A stretch of 64,000 bases of DNA from Haematococcus lacustris (taxonomy: Eukaryota; Chlorophyta; Chlorophyceae; Chlamydomonadales; Haematococcaceae): assembly GCA_030144725.1 (NCBI GenBank), contig JASKMD010000025.1:8300033-8364032 (forward strand), in the 5' to 3' direction. Position numbers and translations under genes: made by a program. Positions 54,201 through 64,000 of this stretch are shown one piece after another (the stretch's first letter is position 1; the number at the start of each line of letters is the position of its first letter). Under the pieces are notes generated by a model, which was not told the DNA's origin, ran no database searches, and worked only from the letters and a program-made list of their open reading frames with translations.

Positions 54201-54296
54201 GAGGGTGCAGCTGAGGTACAGCTGCCAGAGGGTGACATGGCAGCGTCACACACAGAGTCTGACATTCAGATCACAGTTCACGGTAAGCCAGTGTGA
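51275..54296 (+). CDS. Apyrase / NTPDase (GDA1_CD39 family), complete
   Basis: Membrane nucleoside di- and triphosphate hydrolase. Eleven phased exons: 51275-51385, 51456-51569, 51656-51742, 51828-52250, 52341-52404, 52691-52817, 53012-53062, 53146-53231, 53363-53664, 53746-53856 and 53985-54296; total 1788 bases, 595 residues. N-terminal anchor VVLLTVLLTMLSLF. ACR1 is VIFDAGSSGTRVHVF, ACR2 is TPVHLLATAGLRML, an ACR3-like site is LEGLYAWAAFNF, ACR4 is WGVVELGGASLQ and ACR5 is VNWVLGALL. YTHSFLGYGA and DPCLPRGY are also conserved. C-terminal membrane span SLLIIGSAVCVMAIALICL. Two anchors give a CD39-like topology; plasma membrane versus Golgi is not decided. Exon 51828-52250 carries an Ala/Pro-rich stretch of about 40 residues before ACR4 that could be an unspliced in-frame intron. 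A TGTAA word at 54652 is a candidate polyadenylation signal. Confidence 0.92.
53857..53984 (+). other. GC-AG intron in the apyrase gene
   Basis: The donor is AAG|GCAAGT and the acceptor TTTGCAG; joining keeps phase 0 and links NEVK to TAPNGQPQEVNWVLG. No GT donor nearby gives a sensible join. Confidence 0.7.
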
Positions 54297-55691
54297 CTAG
54301 GACAAGCTCGTGATTGCAGCAGCCCAGGTTATGCAGTCTGAAAGACTTTTTGCCACCGGCACTGTTGAAAATGGCTGTGATGCCTCTGCCCTACCCTCGC
54401 CTTGCATGAGGCCAGAAAGGCTGTCATATGAGTATGGGGATGTAGGTCCTGCAAGCAGGGACATGAGTCAGTTTATGATCAAGCTGTGTGCAGCCATTAA
54501 TGTGCATGCTACCATGGAATGTGCCGACAGCTCCATGCCCAAGTTGGTGATGGGCAAGTCCAAGCAGCCACAACAGGCTGCCGGTTATGTCAGACCATCA
54601 TCAGCCTATCAGAGCAAGACTTGCTTCACATCCAAGGCAATATGACTAGCTGTAAGTAAGAGTGAACCACGAGGCACATACTGTGCCAGTCAGCACTACG
54701 CAAGGCAGTTGGCATGCTGTTTTGACAAACAGCATGTGTACATTGAGCGTAGCTCACCCCAGCTGGAGCTAGAGCTGAAGTCGGATGCCCTCATGACATG
54801 CGCAGGCAAAGCAAACTGCACCGGACCACCATCCTGCTGGCCTGCTTCGCAGCATTTTGCATTTTAGGCCGGTGCATGCAATTAGAAATGACATGGACAT
54901 GGTCAGCCTGCCAAGGGCATCGTCCAACACCATCATGTAACCATGTTGTCATGTTCTTACGCAACTGGTCATGTCGGTAGAGAGCATCAGGCTACTATCA
55001 AGCCTTGCGGCCTCCGGGTCGTGCGCTAGAGATGCTGTGGACTGAGGAAACGTGGATATGTGGATATGTGGACACCTGCATGTGAAGACTCAGTGCTTTG
55101 GCATGCTTTAAGAATGCAAATATGATAAGAGTTTGTGCTCACACGTGATGTGCAGCCTTGGTGTTGTGCTTGCTATGAGCTGGAGGTCGCTCGCATGCGT
55201 GCGTGACATGGCTGCATGGCTGATTGTCAACAGATTGCAGCCCCATCATGTAGCATAGAGGCTGTGTCGAGACTTGCCCAAAAGAAGCAATGCTGACCTT
55301 GCGTTACATTTCGGTAAGTCATAATGCTGGGATGGCTGATGTTACTGGGCCTGTTGCTTTAGCCATGCCTGAGACAACATCAATGCTGGCTGGACACAAT
55401 CCCAGCTGAGAAACCGTTACAGTGCGTCACAACATCTTGTCAGTTGCACACACCATGCCCAGGAGGGAGAAGGAGATGGTGGGCATAACAGAATGCAATG
55501 GGCTGGGCGTAGGGTGCGCCACAAGCCACAGCCACCACGGCACACCCGCTCCCATGGCAGCTGACACAGCATTATCAGCCGTTGCTCTGTTGGCTGCTGC
55601 TACTGGGCAGCATTCCGGCAGTTGCGCTGCCGCGTGTAGCCCAGGTCAGGGCGCTGCATGTCCTTGACAGTGGTGGTGCCATCCTCCGCTC
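54297..55691. other. 3' untranslated/spacer region between convergent genes
   Basis: Apyrase (+) and the exchanger (-) converge here. A 111-residue plus-strand frame at 54310-54645 has no motif and probably lies in the apyrase 3' UTR. TTACA at about 55304 and 55415 (TGTAA on the minus strand) are candidate polyadenylation signals for the exchanger. Confidence 0.4.
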
Positions 55692-58600
55692 TCAGGCTGC
55701 CACCCACTCCCTCAAGCCCATGTAAGCGGCTGCAGCCAGGTACAGGGCGTACCAGGAGCGAGCAAACAAGTAGAACCTGCAGGGTAGAGCCAGGTGCCCA
55801 ATGTCAGCTGCTGCTGCTGCTGCTGCTGCGACTGCTGCCACTGCTGCCACTACTGCTGCCACTGCTGCTGCTGCTGCTGCTGCCACTGCTGCCACTGCTG
55901 CCACTGCTGCCGCTCCCAATGTTGGGTGTCTCTGTTTGTGTGTTTATTACTTAGCAGCCAGACCCCTTGACATGCCTCGTTGCGCACACCCCACACTTGC
56001 CAGGCTTAGCTCTCCTGCCGCATCCTAATCAGGGCCACCATGGTCGCAGTAAACAAGGGAGCATGGTCCTGTAGGCAGCCCCAGCCCTGTTATCCAAAAC
56101 CTTGGTTCATCACTTTGACGGGTGACTGTAGTGTGTTTGCCGCAAGGCATGATAGCTGGGCATGCTATGAATACCCGCATCACCACCCACACCACATGGC
56201 TTGGCTACAAACCCTGCTCACGTCCGCCTTGTATTCCTGTACGCCGCTGTGGACACCAAACCAACTGCCAGCGATGTGATGTTCGAGGTACTGACAGCTG
56301 GTTGGAACCCTGGTGATTGCACTAAAAAGTGTGAAGCTGCATGCACTGCATGCCCCATGCAACGCCCGCCTCACCGCTTTGGCAGCATGTTCTTGTTCAG
56401 CAGCCCCACAGCAGCCACCACTAGGTTGTAGCCCACTAGGCACACACAGCCCAAGATGAGATCAGGGGTGAGCACCACAGCAGCCCTGCATGCAGCAGGC
56501 AGGGGTAGCTCAGCATCCAGTGAGGGCGTCACACCCACGATGACCAAGGCCATGAATAACACGGTGGTGCTGACCGCTGTCGCACTTACTTTGCCCAAAC
56601 AGAACCTGCAGCTGGCTCTATTTTGCATTTTGCCTGGAGGCATGCTCTGTCCTGCCACGGGTTTCCTGCCATGTGGCTGGTCCGGTGGGCTGCCTGCTCT
56701 CTCCTGGTCGGCTGCCTGCTATCTCCTGGTGGGCTGCCTGCTATGTCCTGCCACGGCCCTGCTGACTTCTTGCTCAACTCAAGGCGCCTGCTGGGGCTGG
56801 GGTTGGGCCTGAGTGGGTTGAGGCACTGTCATCGTATCACACTGCTCAAGTCCGCAATCAGGCTAGGCTTAGGTCAAGCTGCTTGGCTGCCCTCGCCCTC
56901 CAAGGAGTTGAGACTTTGTGCAAAGGTCAGGTGGGACCCACCTGGAGACGCCCTCCTTGGCGAAGTGAGCGGAGAAACCCAGCGCCAGCGACAGCAGCAT
57001 GTTGAACAGGGGCCCAGCGAAGCACGCCGTCAACGCAGTGGATGACAGGCCGCGCTGCAAGCATCAAAAGCTTTGGTCAGAGGGTTTAGGGTCATTGAGG
57101 GTCCGCCGCCACCACAGCAGCAGCCATGCATGCACATTTGGGACGGAGGAACATGGGAGGGCAGGCCCATGGGATGGGTACACACACACAGCAGCAATTC
57201 CAGCTATCCACCATCCAGCCTTGATACACAAAGCTGCTCGTCCACCACAGCTTGACATGCAGCATGATTGCAACCCGGAACTGTGAAAAAAGAAACCTTC
57301 ATGAACTCGGTTGTTGTCACACATGTTGGACGTGTTGTATCATAGTATGCAGGCATGCCTAAGTAGTACAAGTGCTTTGCTGCGCCTGGCCAACCTGAGG
57401 GCTGCGTGGTCCAGCCCAGGAACTTCATACCAAGGGCTTACCCGCGCCATGGCGCAGTTGCCAAACGTGTCTCCTAGACTGTTGCCCCAAGCCAGAAGCG
57501 TGAGGCCCACAAACGATGGCGGCAGGGCTGCAAGGTTCGACAGCAGAGATACGATGCCTACCACCTGCAGCGGCAACACACCTCACCCCTTCACCCTCAG
57601 TGCAGCAGGCAGCAGGCATGCTTCACATCACACATCACACATCACACTGTGCCATGCCAGGCATAGACAGTGTGTTGATGTCAAATACCTGTTCCCGCCA
57701 AGCGGTGCAGCATTGGCATGAAACAATGAGTCAGATTGGAATGGAATGCAGTGTACACAGCGTAGCAGCCTGGAAGGAATTATGCAGTCGGGCTCATCAA
57801 TAGCCAGCACCCACAGTCAAGGTAACCTGCCCAGTACCGGCTTGTATGACTTTTGCACTCCCTTCCTCACCAGCAGCCTTCAGTGCTTCAAATGTCACAG
57901 CCACTGGCCATGTCAGGAGTGAGCATTGAGATGATTGCTGAAACAGCGGCTGTTGGGGTGCGATGCAGCTGGATGCAGGTTCTTGACATCACTCACGGCA
58001 TGAGCCATGTTGTGATATGTGATGAGTCCACTGTCATATAAGGCTGATGTAGGCCTGGTTTAAGTAGCAATATGAGCATCGAGGACCAGGCCAGTTGGGG
58101 CTGGGCTGGACTGCTAAAGGTGGTTATAGGCTGGGCTGTCAAGGGTGGTCCAAGGTGACAGACTAGGCTGGCCTGGTCAAGTCTCAGGCGTGGCTGTGCT
58201 ATGCTGGGGCCTGAGCCAGCCTGGCTCACCTCTGAGGCGAGACAGTCAATCCATAGCACCCCCATGAAGAAGCCCATCAGGGACAGTACTGCAGGGCCAA
58301 ATGCAAAGCTGCAAACAGTGCAGGCGGCCAGGCACACAGGTATGCCGGTTTTGGCAAAGAAGTGGCCGGGATCAAGCAACTGACTGTGTAAGCAAGCAGC
58401 TGGGGCACTCAGGTTTTTAGCAGGACAAAGACCGAGTTTGCTGATACATTGGTATGCAAGCTGCTTGGCTGCTACGGCTGTACAGGGATAGCAGAGCCAC
58501 TCAACTACCTCTTGCACAACTTGGCCCTCTTCCCCTCCTCCCCTCCCCTCCCCTCTCACAAGCATACAACAGCCACTCTCCACCTCACCCCCTCCCCTTC

Positions 58601-61600
58601 TCCGCGCCCAAACCTCCTTGGCCAACCGTCTTCCTCCCACTCACGCTCGTCACCTCCCTACCCAAGCCTACTCGACCCCACCATGACTGTTCCCAGGAGT
58701 GTGAGAATGTGTGATGCAGCGGCCAACAGGCCCAGGCCGTGCAGTGATGCTGCTGACTGCACCTCACCCGGTCCCAAAGTCCAGGGGCGGCAGCTGCTCC
58801 TCATTCCGGGTGAGCAACTGAAACAGCAATGACAAGACCAACCCCACTACGATGCTGCCCGACACGGCCTCTCGACTCCACACGCCAAAGTAGGCAAGCA
58901 CAGCCAAGGGACTGCAGCAGTGGGGAGGCAAGGGGGTGGGAGGTGAGGGGTGGGCACGGTGGAACTGCACAGTCAGCGTTCTGTCAGGTATATGGGCAGG
59001 AGGGTGAGGGCAGGAGGGTATGGGCAGGAGTTTTAGGTCAGGAGGATGAGGGGAGGAGGGTGAGGGCAGGAGGGTGAGGGCAGAACACCCCATAGTACGA
59101 CCAGCTGTCACCACCATCCACGATGACACCCCACAGAGTGACCTACCTGCACCTCAGTGACCCGCCTGCACCGCAGAGTGACCTACTTGCACTTCAGTGT
59201 GACCCACCTGCCAGTCATTGTGGCCAGGGACCAAACCGGGCTATAGGTCTCTGGGTCAACAAGGGGAATAGTGAACCGCAGCAGAGCATACACTGGCAAC
59301 AGCAGCTGGAAGGAGATGAAGCGAGCAGCTTGCTGCCAGCTAGGCAGCTCCTTCCATTCGCTGCTGCGCCCAATACTCAACTCCTGGTCATTATGCAGTA
59401 AGAGGGCAGGGCAAGGCGTTGTGGGGAAGGTGGGTGTGTGTATGTGTACTTGTGGCATGGCAGCTTGTGCTCCTGTGGACTGAGAAATGTGACAGGTCGG
59501 TGTCAGGGGCAATAAGCTGAACTAAACAAAGAAACTACTGACACCAGCAGCGATGTGGTGCCATAAGCAGCGCTGGGGCGGTTCATAGGTCATAGGGCGG
59601 GCGAGCGAGCGAGCGAGCGAGCGAGCGGGCGGGCGGGCGGCGGGCGGGCGGGCGGGCGGGCGGGCGGGCGGGCGGGCGGGGCGGGCGGGCGGGCGGGCGG
59701 GCGGGCGGGCGGGCGGGCGGGCGGGCGGGCGGGCGGGCGGGGCGGGCGGGCGGGCGGGCGGGCGGGCGGGCGGGCGGGCGGGCGGGCGGGCGGGCGGGCG
59801 GGCGGGCGGGCGGGCGGGCGGGCGGGCGGGCGGGCGGGCGGGCGGGCGGGCGGGCGGGCGGGCGGGCGGGCGGGCGGGGCGGGCGGGCGGGCGGGCGGGC
59901 GGGCGGGCGGGCGGGCGGGCGGGCGGGCGGGCGGGCGGGCGGGCGGGCGGGCGGGCGGGCGGGCGGGCGGGCGGGCGGGCGGGCGGGCGGGCGGGCGGGC
60001 GGGCGGGCGGGCGGGCGGGCGGGCGGGCGGGCGGGCGGGCGGGCGGGCGGGCGGGCGGGCGGGCGGGCGGGCGGGCGGGCGGGCGGGCGGGGCGGGCGGG
60101 CGGGCGGGCGGGCGGGCGGGCGGGCGGGCGGGCGGGCGGGCGGGCGGGCGGGCGGGCGGGCGGGCGGGCGGGCGGGCGGGCGGGCGGGCGGGCGGGGCGG
60201 GCGGGCGGGCGGGCGGGCGGGCGGGCGGGCGGGCGGGCGGGAGGGAGGGAGGGAGGGAGGGAGGGAGGGAGGGAGGGAGGGAGGGAGGGAGGGAGGGAGG
60301 GAGGGAGGGAGGGAGGGAGGGAGGGAGGGAGGGAGGGAGGGAGGGAGGGAGGGAGGGAGGGAGGGAGGGAGGGAGGGAGGGAGGGAGGGAGGGAGGGAGG
60401 GAGGGAGGGAGGGAGGGAGGGAGGGAGGGAGGGAGGGAGGGAGGGAGGGAGGGAGGGAGGGAGGGAGGGAGGGAGGGAGGGAGGGAGGGAGGGAGGGAGG
60501 GAGGGAGGGAGGGAGGGAGGGAGGGAGGGAGGGAGGGAGGGAGGGAGGGCGAAAGGCACTGGCGGTGTGTGGCGCTGACAGCAGTGGCCAACCCTGGCCT
60601 TGCCTCCCTCCACCCACCAGCCCCCTTATCACTTACCTTCAGCAACACAGTTGTATACCACTCCCTCCAGCGCCTCACAGCTGACGGCGGACCAGCCAGG
60701 AGGGGCTGATGCTCACCCTCACTCGCTTCCAGCAGCAGGGGAGGAGATGTCGCACCACCCTTGCCTGGCCCAGTCTGTGATCTGCTCGCCATGCTCCCCT
60801 GACCATCAGCCGCCCCTGCTGCTGCTGCTGCTGCTGCCTCGACGTCTTCCTGCCTGCCCTCCCTGTCATGCCCGGCTGGCTGCTGCCCCAGGCCTTGTGG
60901 CTCAGCCGCACCAGAGAAGGGTGTGACCAGGCGGGGCAGCACAGGCCCCAGTGCCACCACCCTCTGCACCCCATCGCCCGCCCGCCCCTCACTCCCTGCA
61001 GGCTGCTGTGCACTGCTGCTGGACACCAGCCTGGGCGCAGCATAGCCCGCCCCACCAGCCGACTGCCCAGCTGACCCCCCTCTGGTCAGCTGCTGGCGGA
61101 TGACGTCCGGTGGGTCAAAGGCCAGGTCAGCCCAAACTGCCTCCTGATAGCTTCTTGCTCCCAGTAGCCGCCCCTGGCCGCTGTTGCCTGGGCCCAGGGG
61201 CACCTCCCTAGACCCCCTCGCCGGGGGTCCGCCTGCTGGCTGCTGCTCCCAGGATGCCCTGCCGCCTGCCCTGCTGCTCTCACCGCCCTGCTCTATGCGG
61301 CTGCTGGGTGGTTGTGGGAGTTCAGGGTCGAACTCGGACTCGTCCACCTCGGCCCAGGGGAGCAGGGTGGCTGTGTACTCCGCCTCTATCCCTGAGGGGG
61401 CAGGCTGGGGCGCTGCACTGCAGGACAGGGCTCAAAACAAACACAGGGAGAAACGCATGTGAGAAGAAAGATGGGGCAGGGGCAAGGATATGGTGGGGGC
61501 AGGGGTAGGGGCAAGGGAGGGGGATTAGGTGGGGCTACGGTAAGTCAGGTGTAGGGTGAGGGTGAGAAAGGGGGAGCAGCTGGAACAAGGGTAGGGTAGG

Positions 61601-62926
61601 GGCAGGGAGAGGGGGTAGGGTAAGGCAATGGTCATACAGGAGGGCGGGGGCAGGGGCAGGGGCAGGGGCAGGGGCAGGGGCAGGGGCAGGGGCAGGGGCA
61701 GGGGCAGGGGCAGGGGCAGGGGCAGGGGCAGGGGCAGGGGCAGGGGCAGGGGCAGGGGCAGGGGCAGGGGCAGGGGCAGGGGCAGGGGCAGGGGCAGGGG
61801 CAGGGGCAGGGGCAGGGGCAGGGGCAGGGGCAGGGGCAGGGGCAGGGGCAGGGGCAGGGGCAGGGGCAGGGGCAGGGGCAGGGGCAGGGGCAGGGGCAGG
61901 GGCAGGGGCAGGGGCAGGGGCAGGGGCAGGGGCAGGGGCAGGGGCAGGGGCAGGGGCAGGGGCAGGGGCAGGGGCAGGGGCAGGGGCAGGGGCAGGGGCA
62001 GGGGCAGGGGCAGGGGCAGGGGCAGGGGCTCACCGCCTGCGCAGCAGCGAGCGCAGGTCCATCCAGTGCAGGGCTGGCTGCAGGGCAGGGCGGCCGCGAG
62101 AGTGCCACTCATCGCCCAGGAAGACCCATGTGGCGTAGGCTGCATAGGCCAGGGCGGTGCCTGCCACAAACCAACGGGTCACCTGCAGCAGCAGCCAGGT
62201 AGCAGTAGCAGGCCACACCAGGAGCAGGGCACTGGCGGTAGCAGGGGCGAGGGAAGCCCCCCAGGGGGTGGAACAGCAGAGGAGTCGTGGGGTGGGCGCG
62301 GCAAGGGAACATGGGGTCAGGCAAGGTGTGCTGACTGAGGAGGGTGATGGTGTGTGTGTGCAAATGCTGCTGGCTGTGCTCAGGTGGAGGAGACGAGGTG
62401 AGTGTGGGCTGCAGCCGCTGCCTGCACCCACATGGCCGGAGTGGAAAGCGAGGGCGACAGCAGAGATGCAGGCGGTGTAGCTGACCAGGTCCCTGAGGGT
62501 GGCACCCTGGCAGCGCACCCCACCGCTGATGCGGATGACCTGTGGAGCCAGGGCCAGCACAGCAGGGGCATGGCGCTGCGGTGTGAACAGGCAACAAGGG
62601 GGGGCCAAGAGGCCGGGGAGTGAGCTAAGAGCGGGTGGGTCTGCTGGTAGAGGGCGGCTCACCCCTGACTCCTGGCTGGGGCAAGGGGGGCCAGGGGGGG
62701 CCAGGCAGCAGGCGCAAACTGAGCCCAAGCAGCTGCAATGCGTGGCGGTTGGTATGGCAGGGCTGGCAGGGAACGGAGGGGGGTCAGGGGGTCTATCGGC
62801 AAGCAAGGCAGACACTCGGTTGCAGTTGGTGGGTGAGCCGGTACGGGGCGGCCCACTCCTGCCTCCTCAGGGTGCGTGTGACTAAGGCTTGCGATTACTG
62901 GGGCTGTATTGGGGCCACAGGGGCCA

Positions 62927-62982
<56 letters not shown>

Positions 62983-64000
62983 GCACCCATGGGAGCGTTG
63001 TGGGCGCGCCAGCAGCCAGACAGCTCTGGCAGTCCCTACCAGGGCTGAAGGTGCCGGTCACCTGGACCGAGGCGGGGCCAGGGGTGGGCAAAAGGACAGC
63101 AGGCCCTAGCATAGCTCATGGAGCATGGGGGTGTGACGGTGTGACGGAGGGGCGGGTGGTGAGCAGGGGCAGGGCAAGCACTCCCAGGCCCCCTGCCCCA
63201 CCCCCTGGGCATCACCTCGGAAGCCACGATGCATTGCACGAACATGGCAGCCCCGGTAAAGGCCCCCGCGCTCAGCTGGATCTGCAGTCAGGGCGCAAGC
63301 ATGGCGGTGTCGGGTCGGGTCAGGAGGTCAGAGAGGGGACGGCAGGGTGGTGGAGGGGGAGGGGGAGGGGGTGGAAAGAGAGGTGAAAGGGGTGGGAGGG
63401 GGGAGGGGTGGGAGGGGTGGGCAAACCTTTCCCCAACAACGCCTCCACCACCCTTGCTTGGTGCCCCTGCTCCTGCCCCCCACCAGTGGCACACATGCTG
63501 CCTGTCAGCAGCCCAGCTGGGCCGTACGCCCCACCTGCCCTCTGCTGCCACCCCAGCCCTGCCCCGCCCAGCTGCTGTAAGTAGCCGGTTGGCCTGCCCC
63601 TTCCAACCCTGCCCATTCACCTGCTTCCCCTACACTCCCACCTGACCATTGCGTATGGCGCTGATGTTAGCGGAGAGGTCTGGCGCGCCATTGCCCATGG
63701 CCACAAAGGTGACTGCAGGGCAGCAGTAGGGGCGGCCCAGAGCATGACTGCCGCAGCTGCCGCCTCCCCTAACCCTAACCCTAACCCTAACCCTAACCCT
63801 AACCCTAACCCTAACCCTAACCCTAACCCTAACCCTAACCCTAACCCTAACCCTAACCCCAACCCTAACCCCAACCGCCTCCCCCTCACCTGCAGCCCTG
63901 ACCCTGAGGCCCAGCCAGCAGCCTGCAGCCTGGGGCGGGAGGAGGACCTAGACTGCGCTTGAGGAACCAAGTACAGTGCCAGGCAGCAGGCAGTGCCCCT
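55692..64000 (-). CDS. Cation/calcium exchanger (CCX/NCLX-type, CaCA superfamily), 5' end beyond window
   Basis: Membrane antiporter exchanging Ca2+ (or other cations) for Na+/K+/H+. Twelve exons in consistent phase: 63642-63712, 63216-63281, 62432-62539, 62034-62182, 60637-61417, 59208-59383, 58768-58911, 58230-58383, 57442-57564, 56942-57054, 56375-56485 and 55692-55776, giving 692 residues to the stop. Alpha repeat 1: VTFVAMGNGAPDLSANISA with SAGAFTGAAMFVQCIV. Alpha repeat 2: FVGLTLLAWGNSLGDTFGN with TACFAGPLFNMLLSLALG. The acidic residues of both ion-binding motifs (GNGAPD and GNSLGD) are kept. Many hydrophobic segments flank them. Exon 60637-61417 is a 260-residue hydrophilic loop rich in Gly, Ser and Gln. 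The N-terminal spans are not in the window. Which organelle and which cation are not decidable here. Confidence 0.93.
55800..55915. repeat. Degenerate (CTG)n repeat in last exchanger intron
   Basis: CTGCTGCCACTGCTGCTG-type triplets starting about 25 bases upstream of the acceptor of the last exon. Confidence 0.9.
59594..60239. repeat. (GGGC)n array, about 160 units with rare slips
   Basis: Preceded by eight GCGA units. Perfect GGGC except for GGGGC slips near 59680, 59740, 59878, 60090 and 60194. In the exchanger intron between exons 59208-59383 and 60637-61417. Confidence 0.98.
60240..60549. repeat. (GGGA)n array, about 77 units
   Basis: Follows the GGGC array with a single clean switch of the fourth base and ends about 90 bases past the donor of exon 60637-61417 (transcript sense). 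Confidence 0.98.
61646..62029. repeat. (GGGGCA)n hexanucleotide array at a donor site
   Basis: About 63 perfect units ending right at the donor of exon 62034-62182; in the transcript GTGAG is followed at once by (CCCCTG)n. Confidence 0.98.
62931..62981. repeat. (CAG)n trinucleotide array
   Basis: About 17 CAG units in an exchanger intron. Confidence 0.95.
63767..63875. repeat. Interstitial telomeric repeat (CCCTAA)n
   Basis: About 17 units, the last few with CCCCAA variants, in the intron just upstream (transcript sense) of the alpha-1 exon 63642-63712. Confidence 0.97.

Noticed and set aside
59522..61347. Long PPSLPPSL/RPPARPPA frames
   Set aside because: Read through GGGA/GGGC intron arrays; only the part upstream of 60637 is exon.

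Overview
This window looks like nuclear DNA from a chlamydomonadalean green alga. The genes are intron-rich with GT-AG introns and short exons. The DNA is GC-rich and full of micro- and minisatellites, and TTAGGG-type interstitial telomeric repeats occur at two places. The gene content includes a tandem-domain class III cyclase homologue of the kind seen in volvocine algae. TTAGGG rather than TTTTAGGG, plus LINE and TnpB/Fanzor-like tails I associate with Haematococcus lacustris, make Haematococcus or a close relative my best guess; this is inference from memory, not a search. Most long open frames in the window are artefacts of tandem repeats. The genes below were read exon by exon, checking splice sites and codon phase.

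Layout. 1-2752 (-): mitochondrial-type type II NAD(P)H dehydrogenase, cut at the left edge. 4053-4534 (-): complete three-exon RPA3. 5807-26913 (-): a 21 kb gene encoding a signal peptide, a bacterial-type solute-binding ectodomain, one membrane span and two cyclase homology domains. Its introns carry huge pentanucleotide arrays, an interstitial telomere and transposon fragments. 27-29 kb: a 640 bp TIR element, a hairpin and a broken Gln-rich frame. 29.4-31.0 kb (+): a RhoGAP-like gene. 31-36.2 kb: poorly resolved exons on both strands. 36325-36824: assembly gap. 36.9-37.9 kb: satellites. 38.0-44.8 kb: scrambled LINE fragments around a (CCCCCG)n array. 45.6-48.5 kb (-): Crypton-like tyrosine recombinase element with a GCR1_C-like domain. 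48.7-49.7 kb (+): proteasome chaperone PSMG4-like gene. 50634-50873 (-): small 79 aa protein. 51275-54296 (+): complete 11-exon apyrase (GDA1/CD39), 595 aa, with one GC-AG intron. 55692 to beyond 64000 (-): cation/Ca2+ exchanger of the CCX/NCLX type, 12 phased exons covering 692 aa, with long G-rich arrays in its introns.

The genes are unrelated housekeeping, signalling and transport functions, as expected of eukaryotic chromosomal DNA; there are no operons. The most notable items are the sensor-cyclase, whose metal-binding aspartates are missing at the expected sites of domain 1, a short element family carrying a TnpB/Fanzor-like tail flanked by variable direct repeats, and satellites that abut splice sites.
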